Shown here one piece after another: positions 1-6,884 of a DNA stretch of 64,000 bases (the first letter of the stretch is position 1; every line of letters begins with the position of its first letter). Source of the stretch: an uncultured Bacteroidales bacterium (GTDB lineage Bacteria; Bacteroidota; Bacteroidia; Bacteroidales; Paludibacteraceae). A model generated the notes under the pieces. It saw only the letters and a list, made by a program, of their open reading frames with translations. It had not been told where the DNA came from and did not search any database. The DNA is taken from positions 1 through 64,000 of the forward strand of contig CAMOGT010000001.1 of the NCBI GenBank assembly GCA_946614295.1, written 5' to 3'. Both the position numbers and the translations under genes were made by a program.

Positions 1-80
1 AGACCAAGTACGGTTCGCTCTTCGGCTATGCGATGCATAAGCTCAACTCCGATTACGATGACAACGGCGACCTCGCTTGA
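1..80 (+). CDS. 3' end of an unidentified gene (partial)
   Basis: An open frame runs in from the left edge and stops at TGA 78-80; the visible residues end ...HKLNSDYDDNGDLA. Only 26 codons are seen, so no family can be assigned. It is the same strand and about 120 nt upstream of a small lipoprotein-like gene, so it may belong to the same cassette. It could also be a chance open frame. Confidence 0.4.
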   Translation, partial: TKYGSLFGYAMHKLNSDYDDNGDLA

Positions 81-142
81 TCTATGACTCGCGTGACTCG
101 CAGCACAGCCGCTCGATTACGCTACGTCATGATCTACGCTCT

Positions 143-173
143 CCCCAAAAATATAAAATTTTCGGGGGCCCCC
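143..173 (+). other. AT-rich hairpin upstream of the small lipoprotein gene
   Basis: CCCC (143-146) pairs with GGGG (164-167) and AAAAT (148-152) with ATTTT (158-162), with an A/C mismatch between the two helices and a 5-nt loop. The run GGGGGCCCCC (164-173) can also self-pair, giving an alternative fold. A related hairpin lies at 493-516. There is no T-run, so an intrinsic terminator is unlikely; a leader or processing element is possible. Confidence 0.5.
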
Positions 174-199
174 AATTAAACTTTTAAAAATTCAAAATC

Positions 200-400
200 A
201 TGACACGTAAAGAAATCCTGAAAATCATAATTTCGGTGCTGATTGCGGCACTGACGGCGCTCGCGGCGGGACTGGGACTGAGTTCGTGCAACGTCACGCG
301 TAGCATCACCACCCGCTCGGAGGCATGGCAGAAAGGCGACACCTCCGTCGTCATCCAGACCCGCACCGTCGAGACCTACGACGCCTCGAAAAAACTCTAA
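200..400 (+). CDS. Small lipoprotein-like protein, smalltalk-like N-terminus
   Basis: 66 aa. Residues 1-31 are a charged start, a hydrophobic helix and a lipobox-like LSSC, so the mature protein would be a lipid-anchored peptide of about 36 residues rich in Thr, Ser and charged residues. The first 31 residues resemble the very short 'smalltalk' proteins of Bacteroides, which usually stop near the Cys; here a tail follows. ATG 200 is the first start after the hairpin at 143-173. Its function is unknown. A membrane peptide rather than a lipoprotein is equally possible. Confidence 0.65.
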   Translation: MTRKEILKIIISVLIAALTALAAGLGLSSCNVTRSITTRSEAWQKGDTSVVIQTRTVETYDASKKL

Positions 401-492
401 GTATTCACCCATCCGCCCTCGCGTTCGGCAAGGAGATTGCGACGGTCGATACCGCTCTGCTAAATCGACAAAGCAACTCCTGCCTCCGCTCT

Positions 493-516
493 CCCCACAA
501 ATTAAAATTTGCGGGG
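493..516 (+). other. Second AT-rich hairpin, related to 143-167
   Basis: CCCC (493-496) pairs with GGGG (513-516) and CAAAT (498-502) with ATTTG (507-511), loop TAAA, with the same A/C mismatch as the first hairpin. Relative to that hairpin an A-T pair is replaced by C-G, a compensatory change. It lies 45 nt upstream of the next ATG. Confidence 0.5.
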
Positions 517-561
517 ACCCCAAGGAATGCGGACGGATACAAAAACCAAACCTTAATAATT

Positions 562-945
562 ATGGCTAAAGTAACGTACAGTGCCGGTATTGACCATGTG
601 TCCGGCGCATTGAGTAAACCGAGTAAGAACGGTCAGCACAGCTGCGAGAAGATGCTTCTGGCGACCCACCGCGTAGCAGCGACCGAGAGCAGCGACTGCA
701 ACCGTATCTACCTCCGCAACAAAGTAGAGCGTTCCACGCCGCTCTCCGCCAACGAGGAGGCAGCACGTCTGCGCTTCACCGAGGTGTCTCAGGCGGTCAA
801 GCTGCGCGCCAAGGACCTCAACAAGATGACCCAGGACCAGGAGGCTTTCGCCGCGCAGCGCGACACCGCCGGCGGCAAGCGCACCATGCGGGCGTACCTG
901 TGGAAGGTTTGTGGGCAGGAATATGATTCCGCCCACCAAGGCTAA
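562..945 (+). CDS. Hypothetical 127-aa protein
   Basis: 127 aa beginning MAKVTYSAGIDHVSGALSKP. It is basic and polar, with no signal peptide or membrane segment; residues roughly 60-100 look helical. No family is recognised with confidence. ATG 562 was chosen because it follows the hairpin at 493-516 and gives a soluble protein; an upstream extension of the frame to 325 crosses the lipoprotein gene and is not credible. The stop (943-945) lies inside a heptamer repeat and a strong terminator follows at 967-998. With the small gene upstream it looks like accessory or mobile-associated cargo, but no integrase is in view. Confidence 0.6.
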   Translation: MAKVTYSAGIDHVSGALSKPSKNGQHSCEKMLLATHRVAATESSDCNRIYLRNKVERSTPLSANEEAARLRFTEVSQAVKLRAKDLNKMTQDQEAFAAQRDTAGGKRTMRAYLWKVCGQEYDSAHQG

Positions 946-962
946 AGGTTATTGGCTAAAGG
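942..962 (+). repeat. Heptamer array (3 units) over a stop codon
   Basis: CTAAAGG TTATTGG CTAAAGG. The stop codon of the upstream gene is inside the first unit. The units closely match the array at 3840-3881, which also covers a stop codon. Confidence 0.6.
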
Positions 963-966
963 TTTG

Positions 967-998
967 AAAAAAAATCGTCCTTCGGGGCGATTTTTTTT
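967..998 (+). terminator. Intrinsic terminator with UUCG loop
   Basis: Stem TCGTCC (975-980) with GGGCGA (985-990), loop TTCG, flanked by an A-run upstream and eight T residues downstream (991-998). The flanking A and T runs also make it usable from the opposite strand. Confidence 0.85.
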
Positions 999-1028
999 GC
1001 GTATGTCAGAAAAAAACACTACCTTTGC
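997..1028 (+). promoter_or_regulatory. Bacteroidetes promoter for the 506-aa secreted protein
   Basis: -33 TTG at 997-999, 20-nt spacer, -7 box TACCTTTGC at 1020-1028. The -33 element overlaps the end of the preceding terminator's T-run. The ATG follows at 1053. Confidence 0.8.
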
Positions 1029-1052
1029 AGTGAAAAATGAAAAAATGAAAAA

Positions 1053-2573
1053 ATGAAACACTTACTTGCATGGATTGCCTGTGTTTGGGCGGGAGTGCTC
1101 TCCGCAGGCGTCATTAACTACTCGCCGGACGACCGGACGGTATTCCCCAACCCCGAGCGCGGGTTCACCGACCAGTTGGGCGGTGAGGTGGCATTGACGG
1201 ACTCCAAGAACCATGTGGTCCAACCGGAAGAAGAGTGGTATTGGGATGCCGGGGACGAAAACTACAACGACCGCAAGAACCAGAGTCTCGTCATGCTGAT
1301 GTATTACCTCAAGAACTACAAGACCAAAGCCCTGTCGGCGAAGATCCTGCAGGGCTTTGACGAGGACATGCAGATTCTGCGGGAACACGGTTTCAAATGC
1401 GTGCTGCGTTTTGCCTACGATTGGAGCAGCAAGACCGACGCCTCCCTGCAATGGGTACAATGCCATGCGGGGCAGCTGAAGCCGTACCTGGCGAAGAACG
1501 CCGATGTGATCTATGCGCTGGAGGCGGGTTTCGTCGGGCAATGGGGCGAATGGTACTACAGTACGAATTTCGGCAACGAGACCCAACAGCTGAACGCCAA
1601 CCGCCGCGCGGTGATAGACACGCTGTTAGGCGTTTGTCCGCCGGACCGCTTCCTGCTCGTGCGCTACCCCATCATCAAGACGCAGTACCTGGGTGACGAG
1701 CAGGCACTGGGGGCGGAACAGGCCCACAGCGGCAGCATCCGCGCACGTATCGGTCATCATAACGATGCGTTTCTGGCGGACTGGGGCAATGACGGCACCT
1801 ACGGACGAGACGGAAACGGACCGGATGACGACCCTATTCTGCGGCAGTACATAGCCACGGAGACGCTCTTCGTGCCCAACGGAGGAGAGACGAACGTGGA
1901 GAACTCCACGCTTGCCAATACCGTCTCGCAGCACGACACCACGATTGCCGAACTGAGCCGCTACCATTGGACTTTCTGCGGGGCTGTCTATTCGGAGAAA
2001 GTGACGGATAAATGGCGTGCCAACGGCACGTTTGCAGAAATGGAGAAGCGGCTCGGATACCGCTTCCAATTAGTGAGCGCCACGCTGCCCGGTGAGGCGG
2101 ACGCAGGTTCCGCGATGCCGGTAGAGTTGTCGCTGGTCAACAAGGGTTTCGCGCCGATGTATAACTACCGTCCGGTGTATCTGGTGCTCAAGAGCGCGAC
2201 CGACACCTATTCGCTGCCGCTGCAGGCGGATCCGCGCCAATGGACGGCAGAAGCCGGTACCATTGTGATTAGCGACACCTTGTCCTTACCTGCGACGATG
2301 GTTGAAGGCACGTACCGGCTGTATCTCCACCTGCCCGATGCCTACGCGTCGCTTGCGGATGACCCGCGGTACGCCGTACGTTTCGCCAACCTCAATACAT
2401 GGGATCCCGCTACGGGAATGAACGATTTAGGGGCGTCCGTGGAGGTAAGCAACCGGCCGTCGGCAATCAGCAACCAACCGGTGCCTGTACGCGCACAAAA
2501 AGTCATCAGGAACGGGCAAATGCTGATTATCAGAGGAAACAAGTTCTATTCCATTCTCGGACAAGAACAATAA
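1053..2573 (+). CDS. Secreted DUF4874/DUF4832 protein
   Basis: 506 aa. Residues 1-18 form a signal peptide (MKHLLAWIACVWAGVLSAG). The next 250 residues contain PNPERGF and a barrel-like region with EAGFVGQWGEWYY, typical of DUF4874; the remainder resembles DUF4832. These families sit in secreted, presumably carbohydrate-related proteins of Bacteroidetes, but no activity is established. The last 25 residues (NGQMLIIRGNKFYSILG) resemble a short C-terminal motif also found at the end of the 581-aa protein at 37047-38792, possibly a sorting tail. It has its own promoter and appears monocistronic. The start at 1053 follows a run of near-heptamer TGAAAAA units. Confidence 0.8.
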   Translation: MKHLLAWIACVWAGVLSAGVINYSPDDRTVFPNPERGFTDQLGGEVALTDSKNHVVQPEEEWYWDAGDENYNDRKNQSLVMLMYYLKNYKTKALSAKILQGFDEDMQILREHGFKCVLRFAYDWSSKTDASLQWVQCHAGQLKPYLAKNADVIYALEAGFVGQWGEWYYSTNFGNETQQLNANRRAVIDTLLGVCPPDRFLLVRYPIIKTQYLGDEQALGAEQAHSGSIRARIGHHNDAFLADWGNDGTYGRDGNGPDDDPILRQYIATETLFVPNGGETNVENSTLANTVSQHDTTIAELSRYHWTFCGAVYSEKVTDKWRANGTFAEMEKRLGYRFQLVSATLPGEADAGSAMPVELSLVNKGFAPMYNYRPVYLVLKSATDTYSLPLQADPRQWTAEAGTIVISDTLSLPATMVEGTYRLYLHLPDAYASLADDPRYAVRFANLNTWDPATGMNDLGASVEVSNRPSAISNQPVPVRAQKVIRNGQMLIIRGNKFYSILGQEQ

Positions 2574-2638
2574 TCCCGGGCGCATGTTGTAAAGTAAAGT
2601 TTGCAAAAAAAAAGTAATTGAATTTTCTGCCTGAAAAG

Positions 2639-2673
2639 TTTGCACATGTGAAAAAAAAATAGTACCTTTGCAC
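2639..2673 (+). promoter_or_regulatory. Promoter of the nucleotide-biosynthesis operon
   Basis: -33 region TTTGCAC (2639-2645) and -7 box TACCTTTGC (2663-2671), 20 nt apart by the TTG/TA rule. TTTGCAC is present at both elements, as in the rpmB and nrdD promoters. No second promoter of this type was seen between here and 32272. Confidence 0.85.
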
Positions 2674-2674
2674 T

Positions 2675-2721
2675 CGATTACTGATACTGCTTCCGCAAGG
2701 GAGTATAAACGTTACTAATCG
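2675..2721 (+). promoter_or_regulatory. Structured 5' leader of the nucleotide operon
   Basis: CGATTA (2675-2680) is complementary to TAATCG (2716-2721), which ends 2 nt before the pyrC ATG. Inside, TGCTTCC (2688-2694) pairs with GGGAGTA (2699-2705) around a GCAA tetraloop. The whole short leader therefore folds against the start codon. It matches no riboswitch class that I recognise. Confidence 0.45.
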
Positions 2722-2723
2722 CA

Positions 2724-3845
2724 ATGAGTCTGTTTGGTCACATACGAATTCCGGCGCTGGTGGATCTTCACGTCCATTTCCGTGAGCCGGGTTATGCGTA
2801 CAAAGAGAGTATCCTCTCGGGTAGCCGTGCGGCTATGTGTGCAGGGTACAGCGACGTCTTCACGATGCCTAACCTCCTTCCTGCGCCCGACAGCCTTGAG
2901 CATCTCTCCCAACAGACCGCTATTATTGCGCGTGACAGCCACATTGGCGTTCATCCGTATGCAAGTATCACCCTCTGCCAGAAAGGCGAGGGTGAACTCG
3001 TTAATATCGAGGAACTGAGTAGCCATGTGGCGGGTTTCTCGGACGATGGCAGAGGTATTCAGGACGAGGGTCTGATGCGCGAGGCGATGGAGCGGATTGC
3101 CGCTGCCGGAAGTATCATCGTAGAACATTGCGAGGTTAACAGTCTGCTCCGCGGGGGATATATCCACGACGGAGCGTACGCTCGTGCGCACGGTCACCGC
3201 GGTATCTGTTCGGAGAGCGAGTGGCGCGAGATAGAGCGGAATATCCGTTTGAGCGAAGAGACGGGTTGCCGGTTGCACGTATGCCATATTTCGACCAAGG
3301 AGAGTGTGGCTCTCATCCGTGACGCCAAGGCGAGCGGTATTCCCGTGACCTGCGAGACGGCACCCCATTATCTGTTGCTTAACGAACGGATGTTACAGGA
3401 AGACGGAGCGTGGAAGATGAACCCGCCTATTCGTTCGGTAGCCGACCAGATGGCGCTCTTAGCCGGTGTGCAGGACGGTACGATCGATGTGATTGCTACC
3501 GACCATGCGCCGCACAGCGCGGAGGAGAAAAGCCGCGGACTGGAAAAAAGCGCCTTCGGGATAGTGGGCATAGAGACCGCTTTCCCGCTGCTGTACACGT
3601 ATCTGGTCAGAACGGGCATGCTGACGATGGAGCGCCTCATAGAATTAATGAGCGTGCGCGGGCGCGAGATCATGGGACTGCCGATGGACGAGAGTTGGGC
3701 GACCTTTGATCTGGACGAGAGATACACAATCGACCCCGCGCAGTTCGTCTCCAAAGGGCATAGCACGCCTTTTGCCGGGTGGGAGGTTTATGGAAGGTGT
3801 GTCAAAAACGAGTATAAAGGAAACGTCGTTTTTGAAAGGTTATAG
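2724..3845 (+). CDS. pyrC: Dihydroorotase
   Basis: 373 aa. Converts carbamoyl-aspartate to dihydroorotate in pyrimidine synthesis. The metal-binding HVH of DLHVHFREPG is at residues 16-18; GYSDVFTMPN, a late CETAPHY segment and IATDHAPHS (Asp about 260, catalytic base) are all present. The protein starts directly at the first barrel strand, so it lacks most of the N-terminal sandwich strand seen in many class I enzymes and is shorter than their usual 420-450 aa. First gene of the operon; its stop lies in a 7-bp repeat array. Confidence 0.93.
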   Translation: MSLFGHIRIPALVDLHVHFREPGYAYKESILSGSRAAMCAGYSDVFTMPNLLPAPDSLEHLSQQTAIIARDSHIGVHPYASITLCQKGEGELVNIEELSSHVAGFSDDGRGIQDEGLMREAMERIAAAGSIIVEHCEVNSLLRGGYIHDGAYARAHGHRGICSESEWREIERNIRLSEETGCRLHVCHISTKESVALIRDAKASGIPVTCETAPHYLLLNERMLQEDGAWKMNPPIRSVADQMALLAGVQDGTIDVIATDHAPHSAEEKSRGLEKSAFGIVGIETAFPLLYTYLVRTGMLTMERLIELMSVRGREIMGLPMDESWATFDLDERYTIDPAQFVSKGHSTPFAGWEVYGRCVKNEYKGNVVFERL

Positions 3846-3881
3846 GCTAAAGGTTATAGGTTATAGGTTATAGGTTATAGG
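3840..3881 (+). repeat. Heptamer array between pyrC and pyrK
   Basis: Six consecutive 7-bp units: TTATAGG, CTAAAGG, then TTATAGG four times (3854-3881). The pyrC stop (3843-3845) lies in the first unit and the GTG start of pyrK begins on the last base of the last unit. Confidence 0.9.
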
Positions 3882-4648
3882 TGAGAAGCGGTAGATGGAT
3901 CATATTGAGCAATGAGTGTATCGCGCGGCGCGTGTACCGGATGGTGATGCAGGGCGATACGGAGGGTATTCTCCCCGGGCAGTTCGTGGAGATAGAGATC
4001 CCCGGATTGTACCTCAGAAGGCCGATCTCGGTTTGTGATATAGAGGGCGACCGGCTGACGATCATCTACAAGACGGTAGGACAAGGCACTGCTGCGATGG
4101 CGCAGATGCGCGCAGGCGAAGAACTGGATATACTGAGCTGTTTGGGCAACGGTTATGACCTGACCAAAGCCGGGGACGAAGTGCTGCTCATCGGCGGCGG
4201 AGTAGGGGTACCGCCTTTGATGTACGCCGCCAAAGAGCTGCGCAAAGCCGGCAAGAAGGTGCGAGCCGTACTCGGTTTCAATACCGCGGAAGAGGTCTTC
4301 GGGGAACAGGAGATGCAAGCGATGGGATGCGAGGTCAAGGTCTGCACAATGGACGGCAGTTACGGCGAGAAAGGCGTGGTGACGGAGCAATGTACAATGC
4401 ACAATTCACAATGCACAATGCACAATTCACAATGCACAATGCCGTTCTACTACGCTTGCGGACCGCTCCCGATGATCAAAGCTATCCTGCGGACGGTAGG
4501 CACGAACGGACAAATCAGCATGGAGGAACGGATGGGATGCGGAGTAGGTATATGCATGGGATGCAGCATCGAGACCAAAGAAGGGTTCAAACGGGTGTGC
4601 AAAGAGGGACCGGTGTTCAACGCGGGAGAGTTGAAAATTGAAAATTGA
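3881..4648 (+). CDS. pyrK: Dihydroorotate dehydrogenase electron-transfer subunit
   Basis: 255 aa from GTG 3881. Passes electrons from PyrD to NAD+ through FAD and a 2Fe-2S cluster. An FAD-binding segment (LYLRRPISVCD), an NAD-binding GGGVGVPPL and a C-terminal Cys cluster (CGVGICMGC then C about 20 residues on) are visible. Between GEKGVVTE and the conserved YACGPLPMI, where homologues have a helix, the sequence is QCTMHNSQCTMHNSQCTM, encoded by seven tandem heptamers (4394-4442). A change of one heptamer would shift the frame. The start is set by frame and lack of an upstream ATG; a TTG at codon 9 is an alternative. Followed 3 nt later by pyrD. Confidence 0.9.
   Translation: MRSGRWIILSNECIARRVYRMVMQGDTEGILPGQFVEIEIPGLYLRRPISVCDIEGDRLTIIYKTVGQGTAAMAQMRAGEELDILSCLGNGYDLTKAGDEVLLIGGGVGVPPLMYAAKELRKAGKKVRAVLGFNTAEEVFGEQEMQAMGCEVKVCTMDGSYGEKGVVTEQCTMHNSQCTMHNSQCTMPFYYACGPLPMIKAILRTVGTNGQISMEERMGCGVGICMGCSIETKEGFKRVCKEGPVFNAGELKIEN
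4394..4442 (+). repeat. Heptamer array inside pyrK
   Basis: Seven units of ACAATGC/ACAATTC (order C-T-C-C-T-C-C at the variable base: GC, TC, GC, GC, TC, GC, GC), 49 bp, preceded by a degenerate unit at 4387-4393. Read in frame as a 7-residue repeat HNSQCTM. Confidence 0.95.
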
Positions 4649-4658
4649 AAGGTGAAAG
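4631..4658 (+). repeat. Heptamer array across the pyrK/pyrD junction
   Basis: TTGAAAA, TTGAAAA, TTGAAAG, GTGAAAG. The pyrK stop (4646-4648) and the GTG start of pyrD (4652) both lie within the array. Confidence 0.85.
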
Positions 4659-5554
4659 TTAAGTTAGGACATATTGAACTGCAGAACCCGGTGATACCGG
4701 CGAGCGGGACATGCGGGTTCGGGCGTGAGATGAGCGAGTGGCTCGACCTCAACGGCTTGGGCGCCATCGCTACCAAAGGCACCACCCGTGAGGCACGGTA
4801 CGGCAATGCGCTGCCGCGGATAGCAGAGTGTCCCGCAGGGCTGATCAATGCCATCGGTCTGCAGAACCCCGGTGTGGAGGAAGTGATACGGCACGAGATG
4901 CCCGAGCTGCGGAAGATCTACCGGGGACCGGTCATCGCCAATGTGAGCGGGTTCAGTATAGAGGAATACGCGTATGTGTGCGAGCGGATAGACAAGGAGA
5001 CGGACGCGGCGATCATTGAGGTGAACATCTCCTGCCCGAACGTGCATAACGGCGGCATGGCTTTCGGTACGAGTGCGGAGGCTGCGGCGGAAGTGACGAA
5101 GGCGGTCAAAGCCGTAACTGCCAAACCGGTGTATATGAAACTCAGTCCGAACGTAACGGACATAACAGCTATCGCCCGAGCTTGCGTCAATGCCGGCGCC
5201 GACGGCTTGTGTCTGATCAACACTATGCTCGGCATGCGGATTGATATCCGTCGCAGGCAACCGGTAATTGCCAACCGATACGGCGGTTATTCGGGGCCGG
5301 GTGTGTTTCCTGTGGCACTCCGGATGGTAAACCAAGTGAGTAAGGCTTGCCCCGGTACGCCGATCATCGGATGCGGAGGCGTGAGCAGCGCAGAGGAGGT
5401 GATTGAGATGATGATGGCGGGCGCGAGTGCCGTTGAGATAGGCGCGGCTAACCTCAAGAACCCGATGGTATGCCAAGAGATCATAACACGGCTGCCGGAG
5501 GTAATGAACGAACTGAAAATAGCGCATTTACAAGATATAGTGGGGATTGTTTAA
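4652..5554 (+). CDS. pyrD: Dihydroorotate dehydrogenase, class 1B catalytic subunit
   Basis: 300 aa from GTG 4652. FMN barrel enzyme that oxidises dihydroorotate to orotate; class 1B works with PyrK and NAD+. The active-site Cys is C128 in NISCPNVHNGG, and the phosphate-binding end GCGGVSSAEE and GAANLKNP are present. Length fits the family. Adjacency to pyrK supports the 1B assignment. The GTG start follows the pyrK stop by 3 nt and is contained in a heptamer repeat. Confidence 0.94.
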   Translation: MKVKLGHIELQNPVIPASGTCGFGREMSEWLDLNGLGAIATKGTTREARYGNALPRIAECPAGLINAIGLQNPGVEEVIRHEMPELRKIYRGPVIANVSGFSIEEYAYVCERIDKETDAAIIEVNISCPNVHNGGMAFGTSAEAAAEVTKAVKAVTAKPVYMKLSPNVTDITAIARACVNAGADGLCLINTMLGMRIDIRRRQPVIANRYGGYSGPGVFPVALRMVNQVSKACPGTPIIGCGGVSSAEEVIEMMMAGASAVEIGAANLKNPMVCQEIITRLPEVMNELKIAHLQDIVGIV

Positions 5555-5585
5555 TGAATAATGAATAATGAATAATGAATAAAGA
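5551..5585 (+). repeat. Heptamer array across the pyrD/pyrF junction
   Basis: TTAATGA, ATAATGA three times, ATAAAGA. The pyrD stop (5552-5554) is in the first unit and the pyrF ATG (5575) in the fourth. Each ATAATGA unit contains an ATG, so unit number changes the number of candidate starts. Confidence 0.85.
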
Positions 5586-6273
5586 TGTGATCATAGCCTG
5601 CGATTTCGCGAGTGCCGAAGAGACTTATGCGTTTCTGGACCGCTTCACGGAGGAGAAACCGTTTGTGAAGATTGGTATGGAACTCTATTATGCCGAGGGA
5701 CCGGCCATCGTACGGGAGTTGCACAAGAGAGGGCATAAGATCTTCCTGGACCTCAAGCTGCACGACATACCCAATACGGTGGAGAAAGCGATGGTGGTAC
5801 TGTCGAGACTGGAAGTGGAGATGGTGAACCTGCACGCCGCCGGCACCAAAGCGATGATGGAAGCGGCGCTACGGGGTCTGACCCGTGCGGACGGTACCCG
5901 GCCCATCCTGTTAGCGGTGACCCAACTGACCTCGACCAGCGAAGAGCGGATGCATGACGAACTGCTCATCCGTGGTACGATCGGCGATTGCGTATGCCAC
6001 TATGCCCGGATGGCGAAAGAAGCGGGGCTGGACGGCGTGGTCTGTTCGCCGCTGGAGGCAGGGATGGTGAAGGAGCATTGCGGTGCGGAGTTCCTGACCG
6101 TTACCCCGGGTATCCGTTTTGCGGACGGGAAAGTAGGCGACCAGGTGCGTGTCACGACACCTGCCCGCGCCCGGGAGATGGGTAGCGATTATATTGTAGT
6201 AGGCCGTCCGATCACGGCTGCGGAGGATCCCGTAGCGGCATACAGAAGATGCGTTAAAGAGTTTATACAATGA
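5575..6273 (+). CDS. pyrF: Orotidine 5'-phosphate decarboxylase
   Basis: 232 aa. Last step to UMP. The catalytic [10 protein letters not shown] (Lys-Asp pair) is at about residues 61-70, and the phosphate-gripping TPGIR and VVGRPIT are near the C-terminus, typical of the short bacterial type. Its ATG is the last one in a repeat of ATAATGA units. Overlaps pyrE by ATGA (6270-6273), suggesting translational coupling. Confidence 0.95.
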   Translation: MNKDVIIACDFASAEETYAFLDRFTEEKPFVKIGMELYYAEGPAIVRELHKRGHKIFLDLKLHDIPNTVEKAMVVLSRLEVEMVNLHAAGTKAMMEAALRGLTRADGTRPILLAVTQLTSTSEERMHDELLIRGTIGDCVCHYARMAKEAGLDGVVCSPLEAGMVKEHCGAEFLTVTPGIRFADGKVGDQVRVTTPARAREMGSDYIVVGRPITAAEDPVAAYRRCVKEFIQ

Positions 6274-6884
6274 TATTAAGCGAGCAAATAGCAGCAGACC
6301 TGCTGCGTATCAAAGCAGTCTTTCTGCGTCCGCAAGAGCCATTCACATGGGCGAGCGGAATCAAGAGTCCGATCTACTGCGACAACCGTCTGACGCTGAG
6401 CGACGTAGCGGTGCGCGAAGATGTGGAGAACGGATTAGCGACACTGATCAAGCAGTATTACCCCGAGGCGGAAGTGCTGATGGGTACCTCGACTGCCGGT
6501 ATTGCCCACGCCGCCATCACGGCTACGAAGTTGAACCTGCCGATGGGCTATGTACGCTCGGGCGCCAAGGATCACGGCCGGCAGAACCGGATAGAGGGCA
6601 GACTGGTACCGGGGCAGAAAGTGGTGGTAGTAGAAGACCTGATCTCCACCGCAGGCAGCTGTCTGGAGGTAGTGGAAGTGCTGCGCGAAGCAGGCGCGGA
6701 GGTGTTAGGCATCGTGTCGATCTTCACGTACGGGATGCAGAAAGGGCTCGACCGCATTGCTGCCGCCAAGACCGAGAACCACAGCCTCAGTAACCTCGAT
6801 GTGTTGGCGGAAGTGGCGGTGAAAGAGGGGTATATCTCCGCGCAAGAGAAAAATGAACTGATACAATTTAGAGATAACTTATGA
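6270..6884 (+). CDS. pyrE: Orotate phosphoribosyltransferase
   Basis: 204 aa. Joins orotate and PRPP to give OMP. The PRPP-binding loop [13 protein letters not shown] is at about residue 118-130, and [14 protein letters not shown] near the N-terminus is the orotate/PRPP segment. ATGA overlaps at both ends link it to pyrF and pyrB. Confidence 0.95.
   Translation: MILSEQIAADLLRIKAVFLRPQEPFTWASGIKSPIYCDNRLTLSDVAVREDVENGLATLIKQYYPEAEVLMGTSTAGIAHAAITATKLNLPMGYVRSGAKDHGRQNRIEGRLVPGQKVVVVEDLISTAGSCLEVVEVLREAGAEVLGIVSIFTYGMQKGLDRIAAAKTENHSLSNLDVLAEVAVKEGYISAQEKNELIQFRDNL

Noticed and set aside
325..945. Longer version of the 127-aa gene beginning at 325
   Set aside because: It crosses the lipoprotein gene in another frame and the second hairpin; ATG 562 is the better start.
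2574..2723. A purine or PyrR-type riboswitch before pyrC
   Set aside because: The leader is under 50 nt and lacks the conserved cores; only a simple two-stem fold is visible.
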